NCBI RefSeq assembly: GCF_003315595.1
Contig: NZ_QNQU01000002.1
Coordinates: 1 to 64,000, forward strand
DNA length: 64,000 nt
Direction of reading: 5' to 3'
DNA from: Pedobacter miscanthi
GTDB lineage: Bacteria > Bacteroidota > Bacteroidia > Sphingobacteriales > Sphingobacteriaceae
The position numbers and the translations under genes were made by a program. Positions 29,894 through 37,801 of the stretch are shown piece after piece (positions within the stretch are counted from its first letter, which is position 1; every line of letters starts with the position of its first letter). Below the pieces are notes generated by a model. The model saw nothing but the letters and a program-made list of their open reading frames with translations. It made no database searches and was not told where the DNA came from.

Positions 29894-30094
29894 CTAGCCT
29901 CCAGGCATCCGTGGCGCGTTGGTTGTGCTATCCTGATGAGCATCTGTAGTAACTGAATCGGTAGCAGCTTTAGAGGTATCTGTTACCTTGTAAGAAGTAT
30001 CTTTCTGTCCATCCTTGCCATCGGCACTTTTTCCTGTACATGCAGCAAGGCTAACTACACCGGCCGCAAAGCATAATAAAAAATATTTTTTCAT
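29894..30094 (-). CDS. Small lipoprotein
   Basis: It encodes 66 aa. The signal peptide M-K-K-Y-F-L-L-C-F-A-A-G-V-V-S ends in the lipobox L-A-A-C, giving a lipidated Cys at residue 19. The mature part is about 47 residues, rich in Lys, Asp, Thr and Ser, low-complexity and probably disordered, ending P-R-M-P-G-G. It would be anchored in the inner or outer membrane. No function can be assigned. It is directly upstream (3 bp) of the DUF4385 gene. Confidence 0.8.
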   Translation of the reverse strand: MKKYFLLCFAAGVVSLAACTGKSADGKDGQKDTSYKVTDTSKAATDSVTTDAHQDSTTNAPRMPGG

Positions 30095-30401
30095 CTTTAA
30101 CTGATCTTAAATTTCATTATAACCCGCCTGCCATTTCTTTGCCAGGATCAACAGGTTATAATGTCGGTATTTTGTTAAAGAACACTGCCCAGGGGTAAAA
30201 GGTTTGATCAGGTTTTCAGTTTGGTAGCTGACTGAAAATAGTCTGGTGCTGGTATAAAAAAAAAGCCCAGGATACTAAAATAATAAAAACACATTTCAAG
30301 ATCTTATCATCTCAGGCCACAGCAACCTATCATTAGTCTCGCCCCACTAACCAAAATGCCTGGCCTTATCGCCGGTCAGAATCCATAAAAATCAAACACC
30401 C
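30095..30401. other. 307-bp gap without a recognised gene
   Basis: This lies between the SRAP gene's 3' end and the lipoprotein gene's start, both on the minus strand. It must hold the lipoprotein promoter. No ORF, RNA or clear terminator stood out; an A-rich run near 30250-30262 is the only notable feature. Confidence 0.4.
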
Positions 30402-31082
30402 TTAGTCGAAAAGGGTAAGGTCCGGGCCAGATGCCCTGTTATTATTACCATCCTTATTGCGGGCGTTATTGATCTTTGGATCTACCTGCCAGCCTTTAAG
30501 TAAGGCATCATCCACCGGATGCAAAACTTTAAGCATTTCCGAAGCAGGTAGTTCACGGTCAAGCCATACTGCGCTTTCTCTTTGTGAGAGTATGCAGGGC
30601 ATCCGGTCGTGGATTTTGCCTATATATTTATTTGCTGGCTGCATGATCATGGTACAGGAAGGGATCACAATGCCTGTTTTCGGATCTTTCCAGCTATCCC
30701 AATAACCTGCCAGCAATAATACTTCACCATCGGTTCTTTCAAAATAATAAGGTTGTCTGCTGCTGCTGCTCCGGTCCCATTCATAAAATCCTTCAACCAC
30801 AAACACACAATGTCTCCTGCCGATCAGATTTTTATAACTGGGCAGCGAATGCATGGTTTCGATCCGGCAATAGGTAGTTGAAAATTTAGGCACTTCGGTA
30901 GAGCCTGTAGGTATGAGTCCCCATTTTACATAATGCAATCTGCCCGGTCTCGCGTCGAGTATCACCGGCATATCCGTTCCCGGTGGACGGTTGGTATCTT
31001 TTTCCCTTGAATCTCCTCCTAAAAGCAGACCTGCTTTTGCCGCCATGGCCAGGCTTTCGCCAATCAATGTTCTTCCGCACAT
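30402..31082 (-). CDS. SRAP domain protein (SOS response-associated peptidase, YedK/HMCES)
   Basis: It encodes 226 aa. The SRAP family forms a thiazolidine cross-link with abasic sites in single-stranded DNA through Cys2. The protein starts M-C-G-R, so Cys2 is ready after Met removal. The family's other active-site elements are visible: V-V-E-G-F-Y-E-W (Glu) and K-I-H-D-R-M-P (His). The C-terminal 25 residues are Asn-rich and variable. It is 11 bp downstream of umuC on the same strand, placing abasic-site protection in one operon with translesion polymerase genes. Confidence 0.95.
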   Translation of the reverse strand: MCGRTLIGESLAMAAKAGLLLGGDSREKDTNRPPGTDMPVILDARPGRLHYVKWGLIPTGSTEVPKFSTTYCRIETMHSLPSYKNLIGRRHCVFVVEGFYEWDRSSSSRQPYYFERTDGEVLLLAGYWDSWKDPKTGIVIPSCTMIMQPANKYIGKIHDRMPCILSQRESAVWLDRELPASEMLKVLHPVDDALLKGWQVDPKINNARNKDGNNNRASGPDLTLFD

Positions 31083-31093
31083 ATCTTTTTCTT

Positions 31094-32338
31094 TTATTTA
31101 ACCTTTATGATATCAGCCCACCTGGTGGTGTAGCCCTTTGAGAGGTATTCATGCTTGAGGCGCCATTTTTTCTCATATCCTTCACTTGCCATCCGTAGCG
31201 TCCCCCTGCCGTAAGCAAGGTTAAGCTTATCCAGCACTGCCGATACCGTGTCTTTTTTACCGTTATCATGATCAAAAAAAGCATTCAATTGCAATTCGTT
31301 TTCCGGTACCAGGCCGGTGGCTATCACTCCCGCTTTCCTGTATTTTACCCCGGCCCTGAAAAGCCTGGCTGATACCCTCACCGCTATGCTTACCAGATCG
31401 GTGGTATTGTTGCTCGCAATGAGCAGTTTGTGGGTATGGCTCGGGAAATGCTGGGGATGGTCTTCCCTGTTTTTATTGGTATACAGGAAAACCTGCAGGT
31501 ATAAACAACGCAATTTTTCTCTACGCAATTTTTCCGCTAAGCGGCTGGCATAAAGCGTTAGTGCCTCGGCCAGAATTTCGGGCTGCTCGATGTAATTCCG
31601 GAACGAGCGGCTAACGGTGATTCCTTTTTTTGTTTCCCTTACCGCTTCCAGCGGAATGGCAGGCCTGCCCCAAAGCTCGTTCCACATACGTTGACCCAAA
31701 ATGGTCATGTGCTGCTTGAACCACATTTCCGGCATATTCCTTAACTCTCCTGCGGTACGTATACCAAGCGATTCAAACTTTTTATAATGCTGTCTTCCTA
31801 CACCCCACAGTTCATGCGCCGGAAAATCATTTACCGCTGCTTTAATTTTTTCATCACTATCCAGCACCAGTACCCCACCTGTTCTTTTGGACATTTTGTT
31901 AGCCAGTTTGGCCAGTGTCTTGGTGGGTGCTACTCCGATTGAAACCGGAATGCCGGTATTGCGCACAACCGATTCCCTGATTTTAGGCACGTAATTTCCC
32001 AGGTCTTTCACCCCGCCAAGCCATCCGAAAGCCTCGTCTATACTATACACATCAAGCCTCGGAAACCAGCGTCCAAGATTATGCATTACCCGTTCACTCA
32101 TATCCCCATAAAGGACATAGTTGCTGGAAAAAACCTGAATACTAAACTTTTTGATCAGATCCCTCACCAAAAATTCGGGATCGCCCATCTTGATGCCGCA
32201 GGCTTTCGCTTCCTCACTCCTGGCAATTACGCAACCATCGTTATTGCTTAACACCACAACCGGCTTCCCGTTGAGTTCAGGACGGAAGAGCCTTTCGGCA
32301 GAGGCATAAAAGTTATTGCAATCACAGAGTGCAAACAT
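31094..32338 (-). CDS. umuC: Y-family DNA polymerase V catalytic subunit
   Basis: It encodes 414 aa, close to the UmuC length (422). Catalytic motifs are A-L-C-D-C-N-N-F-Y-A-S at the N-terminus and V-Y-S-I-D-E-A-F near residue 100, which supply the metal-binding acidic residues. A helix-hairpin-helix (E-L-W-G-V-G-R-Q-H-Y) and the little-finger domain follow. Near residue 350 the text E-L-Q-L-N-A-F-F sits where E. coli UmuC has its beta-clamp motif Q-L-N-L-F, so clamp binding is probably kept with a variant. It overlaps umuD by 17 bp, so translation is likely coupled. It acts in SOS mutagenesis. Confidence 0.96.
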   Translation of the reverse strand: MFALCDCNNFYASAERLFRPELNGKPVVVLSNNDGCVIARSEEAKACGIKMGDPEFLVRDLIKKFSIQVFSSNYVLYGDMSERVMHNLGRWFPRLDVYSIDEAFGWLGGVKDLGNYVPKIRESVVRNTGIPVSIGVAPTKTLAKLANKMSKRTGGVLVLDSDEKIKAAVNDFPAHELWGVGRQHYKKFESLGIRTAGELRNMPEMWFKQHMTILGQRMWNELWGRPAIPLEAVRETKKGITVSRSFRNYIEQPEILAEALTLYASRLAEKLRREKLRCLYLQVFLYTNKNREDHPQHFPSHTHKLLIASNNTTDLVSIAVRVSARLFRAGVKYRKAGVIATGLVPENELQLNAFFDHDNGKKDTVSAVLDKLNLAYGRGTLRMASEGYEKKWRLKHEYLSKGYTTRWADIIKVK

Positions 32339-32750
32339 GGCTGTACCTCCCTGTTCTTAACGCTTTTGGCAGCATGTTTCTGCAAATAGCTGTAACTACT
32401 CCCCAAACCTGCAGCATTCCCATTTCGGTTTCCCGAACAGTTGCCTGATCGTTTTTGAGCACAAATTCTCCGTTTTCAATGAGAAACATACGGCAGATAA
32501 ATGATCCGGCAGAAAAGGCCACCACGATTGCGCCATGATGGGCTTTTAGCGAGCGGTCGATAATTAAGACATCACCATCCAAAATCCCGCAGGATTCCAT
32601 TCCTCCGCCCTTCATCTGAAAATAAAAAGTGCAATGAGGATCAATTACGAGCCGCTCTGAAATATCAAGTCTTCCTTCTAAATAATCTGCCGCCGGGGAT
32701 TGAAATCCCGAAATCTTTTGCTCTGCTCTTTTCTCAAACGACCTGATCAT
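32322..32750 (-). CDS. umuD: UmuD homologue lacking the usual Ser/Lys catalytic dyad
   Basis: It encodes 142 aa and aligns without gaps to E. coli UmuD with an offset of 10 residues (G-F-Q-S-P-A-A-D-Y-L-E matches G-F-P-S-P-A-A-D-Y-V-E). In that alignment the catalytic Ser60 falls on Gly50 (K-G-G-G-M in place of G-D-S-M) and Lys97 falls on Arg87 (F-I-C-R-M). The cleavage site Cys24-Gly25 becomes Ser14-Gly15. The beta fold motif D-G-D-V-L-I-I-D-R-S is intact. So it looks like a UmuD partner that cannot cleave itself by the known mechanism. Whether relatives share this could not be checked here. Confidence 0.88.
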   Translation of the reverse strand: MIRSFEKRAEQKISGFQSPAADYLEGRLDISERLVIDPHCTFYFQMKGGGMESCGILDGDVLIIDRSLKAHHGAIVVAFSAGSFICRMFLIENGEFVLKNDQATVRETEMGMLQVWGVVTAICRNMLPKALRTGRYSHVCTL

Positions 32751-32773
32751 AAACCCCTTTGCTTAAAACATCA

Positions 32774-32796
32774 CAAATTTATACTAAAATTTTTAG
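32774..32796 (-). promoter_or_regulatory. Candidate umuDC promoter with overlapping palindromic operator
   Basis: On the minus strand TAAATTTG (32781-32774) fits the Bacteroidota -7 consensus TAnnTTTG, 24 bp before the umuD start. Directly upstream lies the perfect 13-bp palindrome CTAAAAATTTTAG (32784-32796), placed where a repressor would block the polymerase. LexA or another SOS regulator as the binder is inference. Confidence 0.45.
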
Positions 32797-32926
32797 CAAA
32801 TAAAATCTTATTTAATGATAAAACACAACCAAAGGGAATAATCAATTTTAAGGCTCCTCAAAACTAATCAACAGCGAATTTGTCTTATCATAGGGCTGCA
32901 CCAAAGGCAGTCTAACGATAAACACT

Positions 32927-33166
32927 ATGGAAAACTTAACATTATCTGAAAACGCCAAACGTTTCATGGACTATGCGGTAGATACGCTGAATACAATGGA
33001 TGGAGCTCCCCAGCACAGCCCTGCCATGAAAGACGAAGTAATTGGAAAGATCAGTACACTCAAACAATACCTTCAGGAGCTTGAACAGGCTTATATTGAC
33101 AATACACCTGATGATGTTTCATCCCCTGTAGATCCCGAATATATTGCAGCTGCAGGACACAGTTAA
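32927..33166 (+). CDS. Small hypothetical protein
   Basis: It encodes 79 aa, acidic and helical, starting M-E-N-L-T-L-S-E-N-A-K-R-F-M-D-Y-A and containing a likely amphipathic helix (E-V-I-G-K-I-S-T-L-K-Q-Y-L-Q-E-L). No signal peptide and no recognised family. It is divergent from umuDC with a 176-bp shared upstream region, and is followed 41 bp later by a membrane-protein gene on the same strand, so the two may be co-transcribed. Confidence 0.65.
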   Translation: MENLTLSENAKRFMDYAVDTLNTMDGAPQHSPAMKDEVIGKISTLKQYLQELEQAYIDNTPDDVSSPVDPEYIAAAGHS

Positions 33167-33207
33167 GGGATATTTCCAAAAAGATCATTTTATAAAGGCT
33201 AGAGATA

Positions 33208-33651
33208 ATGGGTAAAATCAAAAACCTGATTGCCGGCCTTGGAGGCGCGGTGGTACTGAACATCCTGCACGAATCACTAAAAAACAAAGGCAACGATATG
33301 CCCCATATTGACCGTTTGGGCGAACAGGCGCTTCAGAAATCGCTTGGATATCTAAACACAGGTATTGAAGGTGAAGATAACCTGTACCTGGCTATTACTT
33401 TAGCAGGTGATGTGGCAGGAAATGCGGTTTATTATAGCCTTATTGGCGGCAAAAATAGCCTGATATGGCTGAAAGCCATCGTGCTGGGTTTAGCAGCCGG
33501 CATTGGAGCAGTAACACTCCCTAAGCCGATGGGACTGGATGATGCTCCTGTAGCCAGGAATGCCAAAGCCGCAACACTCACCATTGCTTATTACTTAACA
33601 GGGGCGCTTGCCACTGCTATGATTCTTAAACTATTTAAAGACCGGTTGTGA
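33208..33651 (+). CDS. Hypothetical small membrane protein
   Basis: It encodes 147 aa. The N-terminus (L-I-A-G-L-G-G-A-V-V-L-N-I-L) and three later stretches (Y-L-A-I-T-L-A-G-D-V-A, L-K-A-I-V-L-G-L-A-A-G-I-G-A, T-I-A-Y-Y-L-T-G-A-L-A-T) are hydrophobic and Gly/Ala-rich, consistent with three or four membrane segments. No family is recognised. It follows the 79-aa gene closely. Similar short Gly-rich membrane proteins occur near stress genes in soil Bacteroidota, but no specific role can be claimed. Confidence 0.7.
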   Translation: MGKIKNLIAGLGGAVVLNILHESLKNKGNDMPHIDRLGEQALQKSLGYLNTGIEGEDNLYLAITLAGDVAGNAVYYSLIGGKNSLIWLKAIVLGLAAGIGAVTLPKPMGLDDAPVARNAKAATLTIAYYLTGALATAMILKLFKDRL

Positions 33652-33959
33652 GTTCGCGTTTTTTTTCGCAGCCCACATCATAAAAAATTACACTTAAGCA
33701 CCTGAAAGCATTGATTTAGATTAAATGGAGCCTTCAAAGAAAGCGTTCCCTTTTTCATATTAGCTTTCTCATATACTCTGAGTATGCAAAAGCTTATCCC
33801 CGGGTGTATTAATTAATTGCTTGTGTTAATTGCGGTGATTTAGTTATCCGTATAAATACGGAATTTAGTCCCCAATTTAATCATACTCAAACCAATCATA
33901 CATCCTGTCTGTTAACTAAGTCCACCTATATAATACTATAAAATAAGCGAAGGAAACCT
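33652..33959. other. 308-bp gap with a 6-bp inverted repeat
   Basis: No gene is visible. CCGTAT-AA-ATACGG at 33848-33861 is a compact inverted repeat about 100 bp before the sigma factor start and could be an operator or promoter part. The rest is AT-rich and featureless. Confidence 0.35.
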
Positions 33960-34478
33960 ATGGACCAAAATGAATTCAGCCTGATTGCAAGTAAACATGA
34001 AACCGCGCTCCATTCACATGCACTGAAGTTCACCCGTGATGAGGATGAAGCCAAAGACCTTGTACAGGATACACTGTTAAAGGGTATACGTTTCTGTGCA
34101 AATTTTGACAAGGGTACCAACATAAGGGGATGGCTTTATGTAATTATGCGCAACACCTTTATCAACAACTACCGTAAGGATCAAAAGAAGCAGGCACTGA
34201 TTGTGCAGGAGGAAGAAATTACCAGTCCGAGTTTGATGAACAGCTCTACGCGTAATTCATCCGGCTCAACATTTATGATGGAAGATATCCGCAGGGCATT
34301 AACCAGTATACCTGAGGCTTATAGTTATCCCTTCCAGCGTTATTTTGAAGGTTACAAATATGAAGAAATATCCGAAGAGCTCGGCATCCCCCTTGGTACA
34401 GTAAAAACCCGCATCCATCAGGCAAGGCTCATGCTAAAAAAATACCTGAAAAATTATCAGGATGGAGCCGGCGACTAG
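33960..34478 (+). CDS. ECF-type RNA polymerase sigma factor
   Basis: It encodes 172 aa. Region 2 spans about residues 10-75 (D-E-A-K-D-L-V-Q-D-T-L-L-K-G and G-W-L-Y-V-I-M-R-N-T-F-I-N-N-Y-R). Region 4 spans about 110-165 with the helix-turn-helix Y-E-E-I-S-E-E-L-G-I-P-L-G-T-V-K-T-R-I-H-Q-A-R. There is no neighbouring anti-sigma factor, FecR or TonB receptor, so it is an orphan ECF factor, probably part of the surrounding stress region. The promoter-proximal inverted repeat at 33848 may belong to its control. It should direct polymerase to stress promoters, but the target set is unknown. Confidence 0.94.
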   Translation: MDQNEFSLIASKHETALHSHALKFTRDEDEAKDLVQDTLLKGIRFCANFDKGTNIRGWLYVIMRNTFINNYRKDQKKQALIVQEEEITSPSLMNSSTRNSSGSTFMMEDIRRALTSIPEAYSYPFQRYFEGYKYEEISEELGIPLGTVKTRIHQARLMLKKYLKNYQDGAGD

Positions 34479-34611
34479 ATTACTACATTACTTAAATCGC
34501 CGGTTAATATTTTATAATATTCCGGCACGAAACTTCACAGAAGTATGGCAGAATGATCGGGTCGGTTCGATAAGCCAGCCAAATAATTCAGTTAAATTCA
34601 TTATCACTTAG

Positions 34612-35727
34612 TTAAATTTGACCATCTATTATTTGTGTAGTGTTTTCTTCGTCGCAGCATGGATAATCAATATATCCTTGCTCCCCGCCACCATATATGG
34701 TAGCCCTGTCAGGCTCACTAAGCGGGGCGTTTTTTTCGAACCGCTCAGGCAGGTCGGGGTTTGCGATGTATAGCTTGCCAAAAGAGATCAGCTTCGCAAT
34801 ACCTTTTTCAAGTTCTGCTTCGGCTGAAGCCCTATCATACCCTGCATTGGCAATAACTGCCTGGCGGATCTTGCTGCCAAAGCGCTCAATCTCGTCTCCA
34901 GCCGCATAGTGTTCGGGCGAGGGGAAATTTGGGCTGCACCTCATGATTTCCACATAGGCAAAGTCCATTTCGTTCAGTTTTTCGATCAGGTAGGTATAGG
35001 TAGCGGCAGGGTCATCCAGTATCGTATCGCCATAGCAATGGAACGGGGCTATTTTAATGCCCACCTTTTCACCACCCACCACGCGGATCAATTCCTGCAT
35101 CACCTCCAGCACGAAGCGGACTTTGCCCTGGATGCTGCTGCCGTAAGCATCCGTCCTTTGGTTGGAACTTTCAGCTAAGAACTGGTTGGGAAGACAGCCA
35201 TTGCAGGCGTGAAGTGTAACCCCGTCAAAACCTGCCGCTATCGCATTTTTTGCGGCCTGGCCATAATCCATTATGGTTTGCCTGATTTCCGGGATCGTCA
35301 TTTCCTGAGGTATCTCGAAATCCTTCCTGCCTTGAGATGTAAAATGCTGCATTCCCCGGATAGCCAAGGGTGATGGTGCAAGCGGGAGCTTGCCGTTCCG
35401 GTCTACAGAATGTCCCATACGGCCGGTGTGCCAAAGCTGGGCCACTATTATGCCACCTTTGTCATGTACCGCTGTGGTTACCTTCTTCCAGGCTGCTATT
35501 TGCTGATCGGTAAAAATACCAGGCGTAAGCGGACTGCCCGTAGCCTCTTCGCTGATCCTGATGGCTTCGCTGAAAAGCAAACCTGCACTTGCCCTTTGTG
35601 CATAGTATTCTGCCGTGATATCACCCACCAGACCGTTGCTGTATGTACGGCCCCTGGTCATCGCTGCCATGGCTATTCTGTTTTTTAGGCTGAAATTACC
35701 CAACTGTATTTTTTCTAAAAGCTTCAT
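34612..35727 (-). CDS. Old Yellow Enzyme family flavin oxidoreductase (alkene reductase)
   Basis: It encodes 371 aa from the ATG at 35727 (M-K-L-L-E-K-I-Q-L-G-N-F-S-L); a longer frame to 35784 would overlap the transporter gene. It is an FMN-dependent OYE barrel: K-N-R-I-A-M-A-A-M-T-R near the start, A-Q-L-W-H-T-G-R, and the substrate-binding His/Asn pair in L-H-A-C-N-G-C-L-P-N-Q-F-L (usually H-x-A-N-G-Y-L, so Tyr is Cys here). It would reduce activated C=C bonds with NAD(P)H. It is last in the riboswitch operon, 4 bp after the transporter. A role in supplying reduced flavin or processing a methyl donor is inference. Confidence 0.93.
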   Translation of the reverse strand: MKLLEKIQLGNFSLKNRIAMAAMTRGRTYSNGLVGDITAEYYAQRASAGLLFSEAIRISEEATGSPLTPGIFTDQQIAAWKKVTTAVHDKGGIIVAQLWHTGRMGHSVDRNGKLPLAPSPLAIRGMQHFTSQGRKDFEIPQEMTIPEIRQTIMDYGQAAKNAIAAGFDGVTLHACNGCLPNQFLAESSNQRTDAYGSSIQGKVRFVLEVMQELIRVVGGEKVGIKIAPFHCYGDTILDDPAATYTYLIEKLNEMDFAYVEIMRCSPNFPSPEHYAAGDEIERFGSKIRQAVIANAGYDRASAEAELEKGIAKLISFGKLYIANPDLPERFEKNAPLSEPDRATIYGGGEQGYIDYPCCDEENTTQIIDGQI

Positions 35728-35731
35728 AGGA

Positions 35732-36727
35732 CTATCTTTCTTCTTTTCGCCGGGCCATACCCTGAGCGATGATGCTGGCGGCAATCAATTGCAGGGCATG
35801 ATAAAGCATGAGTGGCAGCAATACAATACCAGTGATGGTACTGTGCTGAAAGAGCACTTTTGACATGACCGTTCCATTTACCAATGATTTTTTAGAACCA
35901 CAAAATAATACCGTGATGCGATCTTCATCTGAAAAGCCGAACAAACGGCTGAGTAATCCGACGCAAAAGAATACGGCAAAAAACAAGGCTATCATCCCTG
36001 CGGCAAGTCCCGCAAGTTCAAGCGCGGTAAAGCCTGCAAACAAATGTTCGGAGAATGACTTACAAAACGAGGTGTAAATGATGGTAAGGATGATTGCCTG
36101 GTCGAAATATTTCAATTGTTTCTTATACTTTTCAGCAATGGCGCCAAAACGTGCGTTAAGACTGATGCCAATGATGACAGGCAACAACACCTGAAGGACC
36201 AACTTGATCACGATCTCGGTGACATCAAAATTGCCTGTTGCAGAAGCGATGAACAGCCCAACCCAAAGCGGCGTAACTACAACGCCGATTAAACTGGAAA
36301 TGCTTGCATTGAAAATGGCTGCGGGAATATTGCCTTTAGCGATGGAAACCATGACTACCGAAGACGAAACGGTTGATGGTAAGGCCGCAAGAAAAAATAT
36401 ACCCAACCAAAGCACTTCGAAATCAGTACCAACAAACAGCGGGCGGGACGCCAAAACGATGAGTGGAAAGAACAAAAAAGTAGTCAACTGAACGATAATA
36501 TGCATTTTCCAGTTGACAAGCCCGGCTTTTAGTTTCTCCATACTCAATCTTAGTCCATAAAATAAAAAGATCAGCGACACGCCTACACCTGCGATCTGCT
36601 CCAGCGAAACAGGTTCTTTTACCCTGCCCGGTTGCGGTAAAAAATAGGCCAGTAGGATCATGGTGCCTATCATGAGCAGGAAACCGTCGAAACCTGCTTT
36701 ACCTAATATTGCTAATAACTTCTTCAA
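35732..36727 (-). CDS. SLC10-type (bile acid:sodium symporter-like, SBF_like) transporter
   Basis: It encodes 331 aa with about nine or ten hydrophobic segments, and so is an inner-membrane transporter. The conserved segments F-L-A-A-L-P-S-T-V-S-S-S-V-V-M and L-F-C-G-S-K-K-S-L-V-N-G-T match the SLC10A7/YfeH branch of the bile acid:sodium symporter superfamily. Substrates of that branch are poorly known. It lies 17 bp after mesD and 4 bp before the OYE gene, within the B12-riboswitch operon, which suggests import or export of a compound linked to methionine synthesis. That link is inference from position. Confidence 0.92.
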   Translation of the reverse strand: MKKLLAILGKAGFDGFLLMIGTMILLAYFLPQPGRVKEPVSLEQIAGVGVSLIFLFYGLRLSMEKLKAGLVNWKMHIIVQLTTFLFFPLIVLASRPLFVGTDFEVLWLGIFFLAALPSTVSSSVVMVSIAKGNIPAAIFNASISSLIGVVVTPLWVGLFIASATGNFDVTEIVIKLVLQVLLPVIIGISLNARFGAIAEKYKKQLKYFDQAIILTIIYTSFCKSFSEHLFAGFTALELAGLAAGMIALFFAVFFCVGLLSRLFGFSDEDRITVLFCGSKKSLVNGTVMSKVLFQHSTITGIVLLPLMLYHALQLIAASIIAQGMARRKEER

Positions 36728-36744
36728 TGTAATTCAATATATTA

Positions 36745-37779
36745 TTAACCCGCATTTTCTTTGCGTATGATCTCTGCGCCTGCGCTCAAAGCACTTAGCT
36801 TACCTCGCGCTACCGCTCTTGATAATGGGGCCATACCACAGTTTGTACTAGGGTAAAGATTCTCTATATCTACAAATTCAAGCGCTTTACGTAGGGTATT
36901 GGCTACTTCTTCCGGTGTTTCTATTGTGTTAGTTGCCACATCAATAGCGCCGACCATCACTTTTTTACCGCCAACAAGTTCCATCAGATCTAGGGGCACG
37001 TTTGAGTTGTGGCATTCTAATGATACCACATCAATCTTAGATTTTTGAATTTTTGGAAAAATTTCTTCGTATTGACGCCACTCTGAACCCAATGTTTTTT
37101 TCCAGTCGTTATTGGCCTGTATTCCGTAACCGTAGCAGATATGTACCGCAGTTTCGCATTTTAAACCTTCAATTGCTCTTTCCAGCGTTGCCATTCCCCA
37201 ATCGTTTACTTCATCGAAGAAGACATTGAATGCTGGTTCGTCAAATTGGATGATATCTACCCCTGCCTCCTGAAGTTCTCTTGCCTCTTCATTGAGGGCT
37301 TTGGCAAATTCCCAGGCTAACTTTTCACGACTTTTGTAATGGCCATCGTACAAGGTATCTACCATGGTCAACGGTCCGGGTAATGCCCATTTGATAGGTT
37401 TACTGGTTTGTTTACGCAAAAATTTGGCGTCTTCGACAAAAACTGCTTTTTGCCGGGCAACGTCGCCTACAACCATCGGAACACTTGCATCATAACGGTC
37501 ACGGATTCGTACCGTTTTGCGATTTTCAAAATCTACACCGCTTAGATGCTCGATAAAGGTGGTCACGAAATGTTGGCGTGTCTGCTCACCATCACAAACG
37601 ATATCCAGTCCTGCCAATTCCTGTTCCTGCAGTGTAATGCGTAACGCATCCTGTTTTCCTTCCGATAACTGGTCTCCTTCCAATTTCCATGGCGACCATA
37701 GTTTTTCGGGTGGTGCAAGCCAGGCAGGTTTGGGCAAACTTCCAACAATTGAGGTTGGCAATAATAATTTCTTCGTCAT
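36745..37779 (-). CDS. mesD: Core MetE-like methionine synthase (MesD type)
   Basis: It encodes 344 aa from the ATG at 37779 (M-T-K-K-L-L-L-P-T-S); the longer frame to 37926 would run into mesX. It corresponds only to the C-terminal catalytic half of MetE. The zinc ligands are visible: A-V-H-I-C-Y-G (His and Cys), V-V-S-L-E-C-H (Glu) and S-T-N-C-G-M-A (Cys). There is no folate-binding N-terminal half, so it should be one of the folate-independent methionine synthases. The gene just upstream, mesX (DUF1852), is the partner needed by MesD enzymes, which makes the assignment firm. It makes methionine from homocysteine without B12. Confidence 0.92.
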   Translation of the reverse strand: MTKKLLLPTSIVGSLPKPAWLAPPEKLWSPWKLEGDQLSEGKQDALRITLQEQELAGLDIVCDGEQTRQHFVTTFIEHLSGVDFENRKTVRIRDRYDASVPMVVGDVARQKAVFVEDAKFLRKQTSKPIKWALPGPLTMVDTLYDGHYKSREKLAWEFAKALNEEARELQEAGVDIIQFDEPAFNVFFDEVNDWGMATLERAIEGLKCETAVHICYGYGIQANNDWKKTLGSEWRQYEEIFPKIQKSKIDVVSLECHNSNVPLDLMELVGGKKVMVGAIDVATNTIETPEEVANTLRKALEFVDIENLYPSTNCGMAPLSRAVARGKLSALSAGAEIIRKENAG

Positions 37780-37801
37780 AGCATAATTTTTAGGTATTGT
37801 A

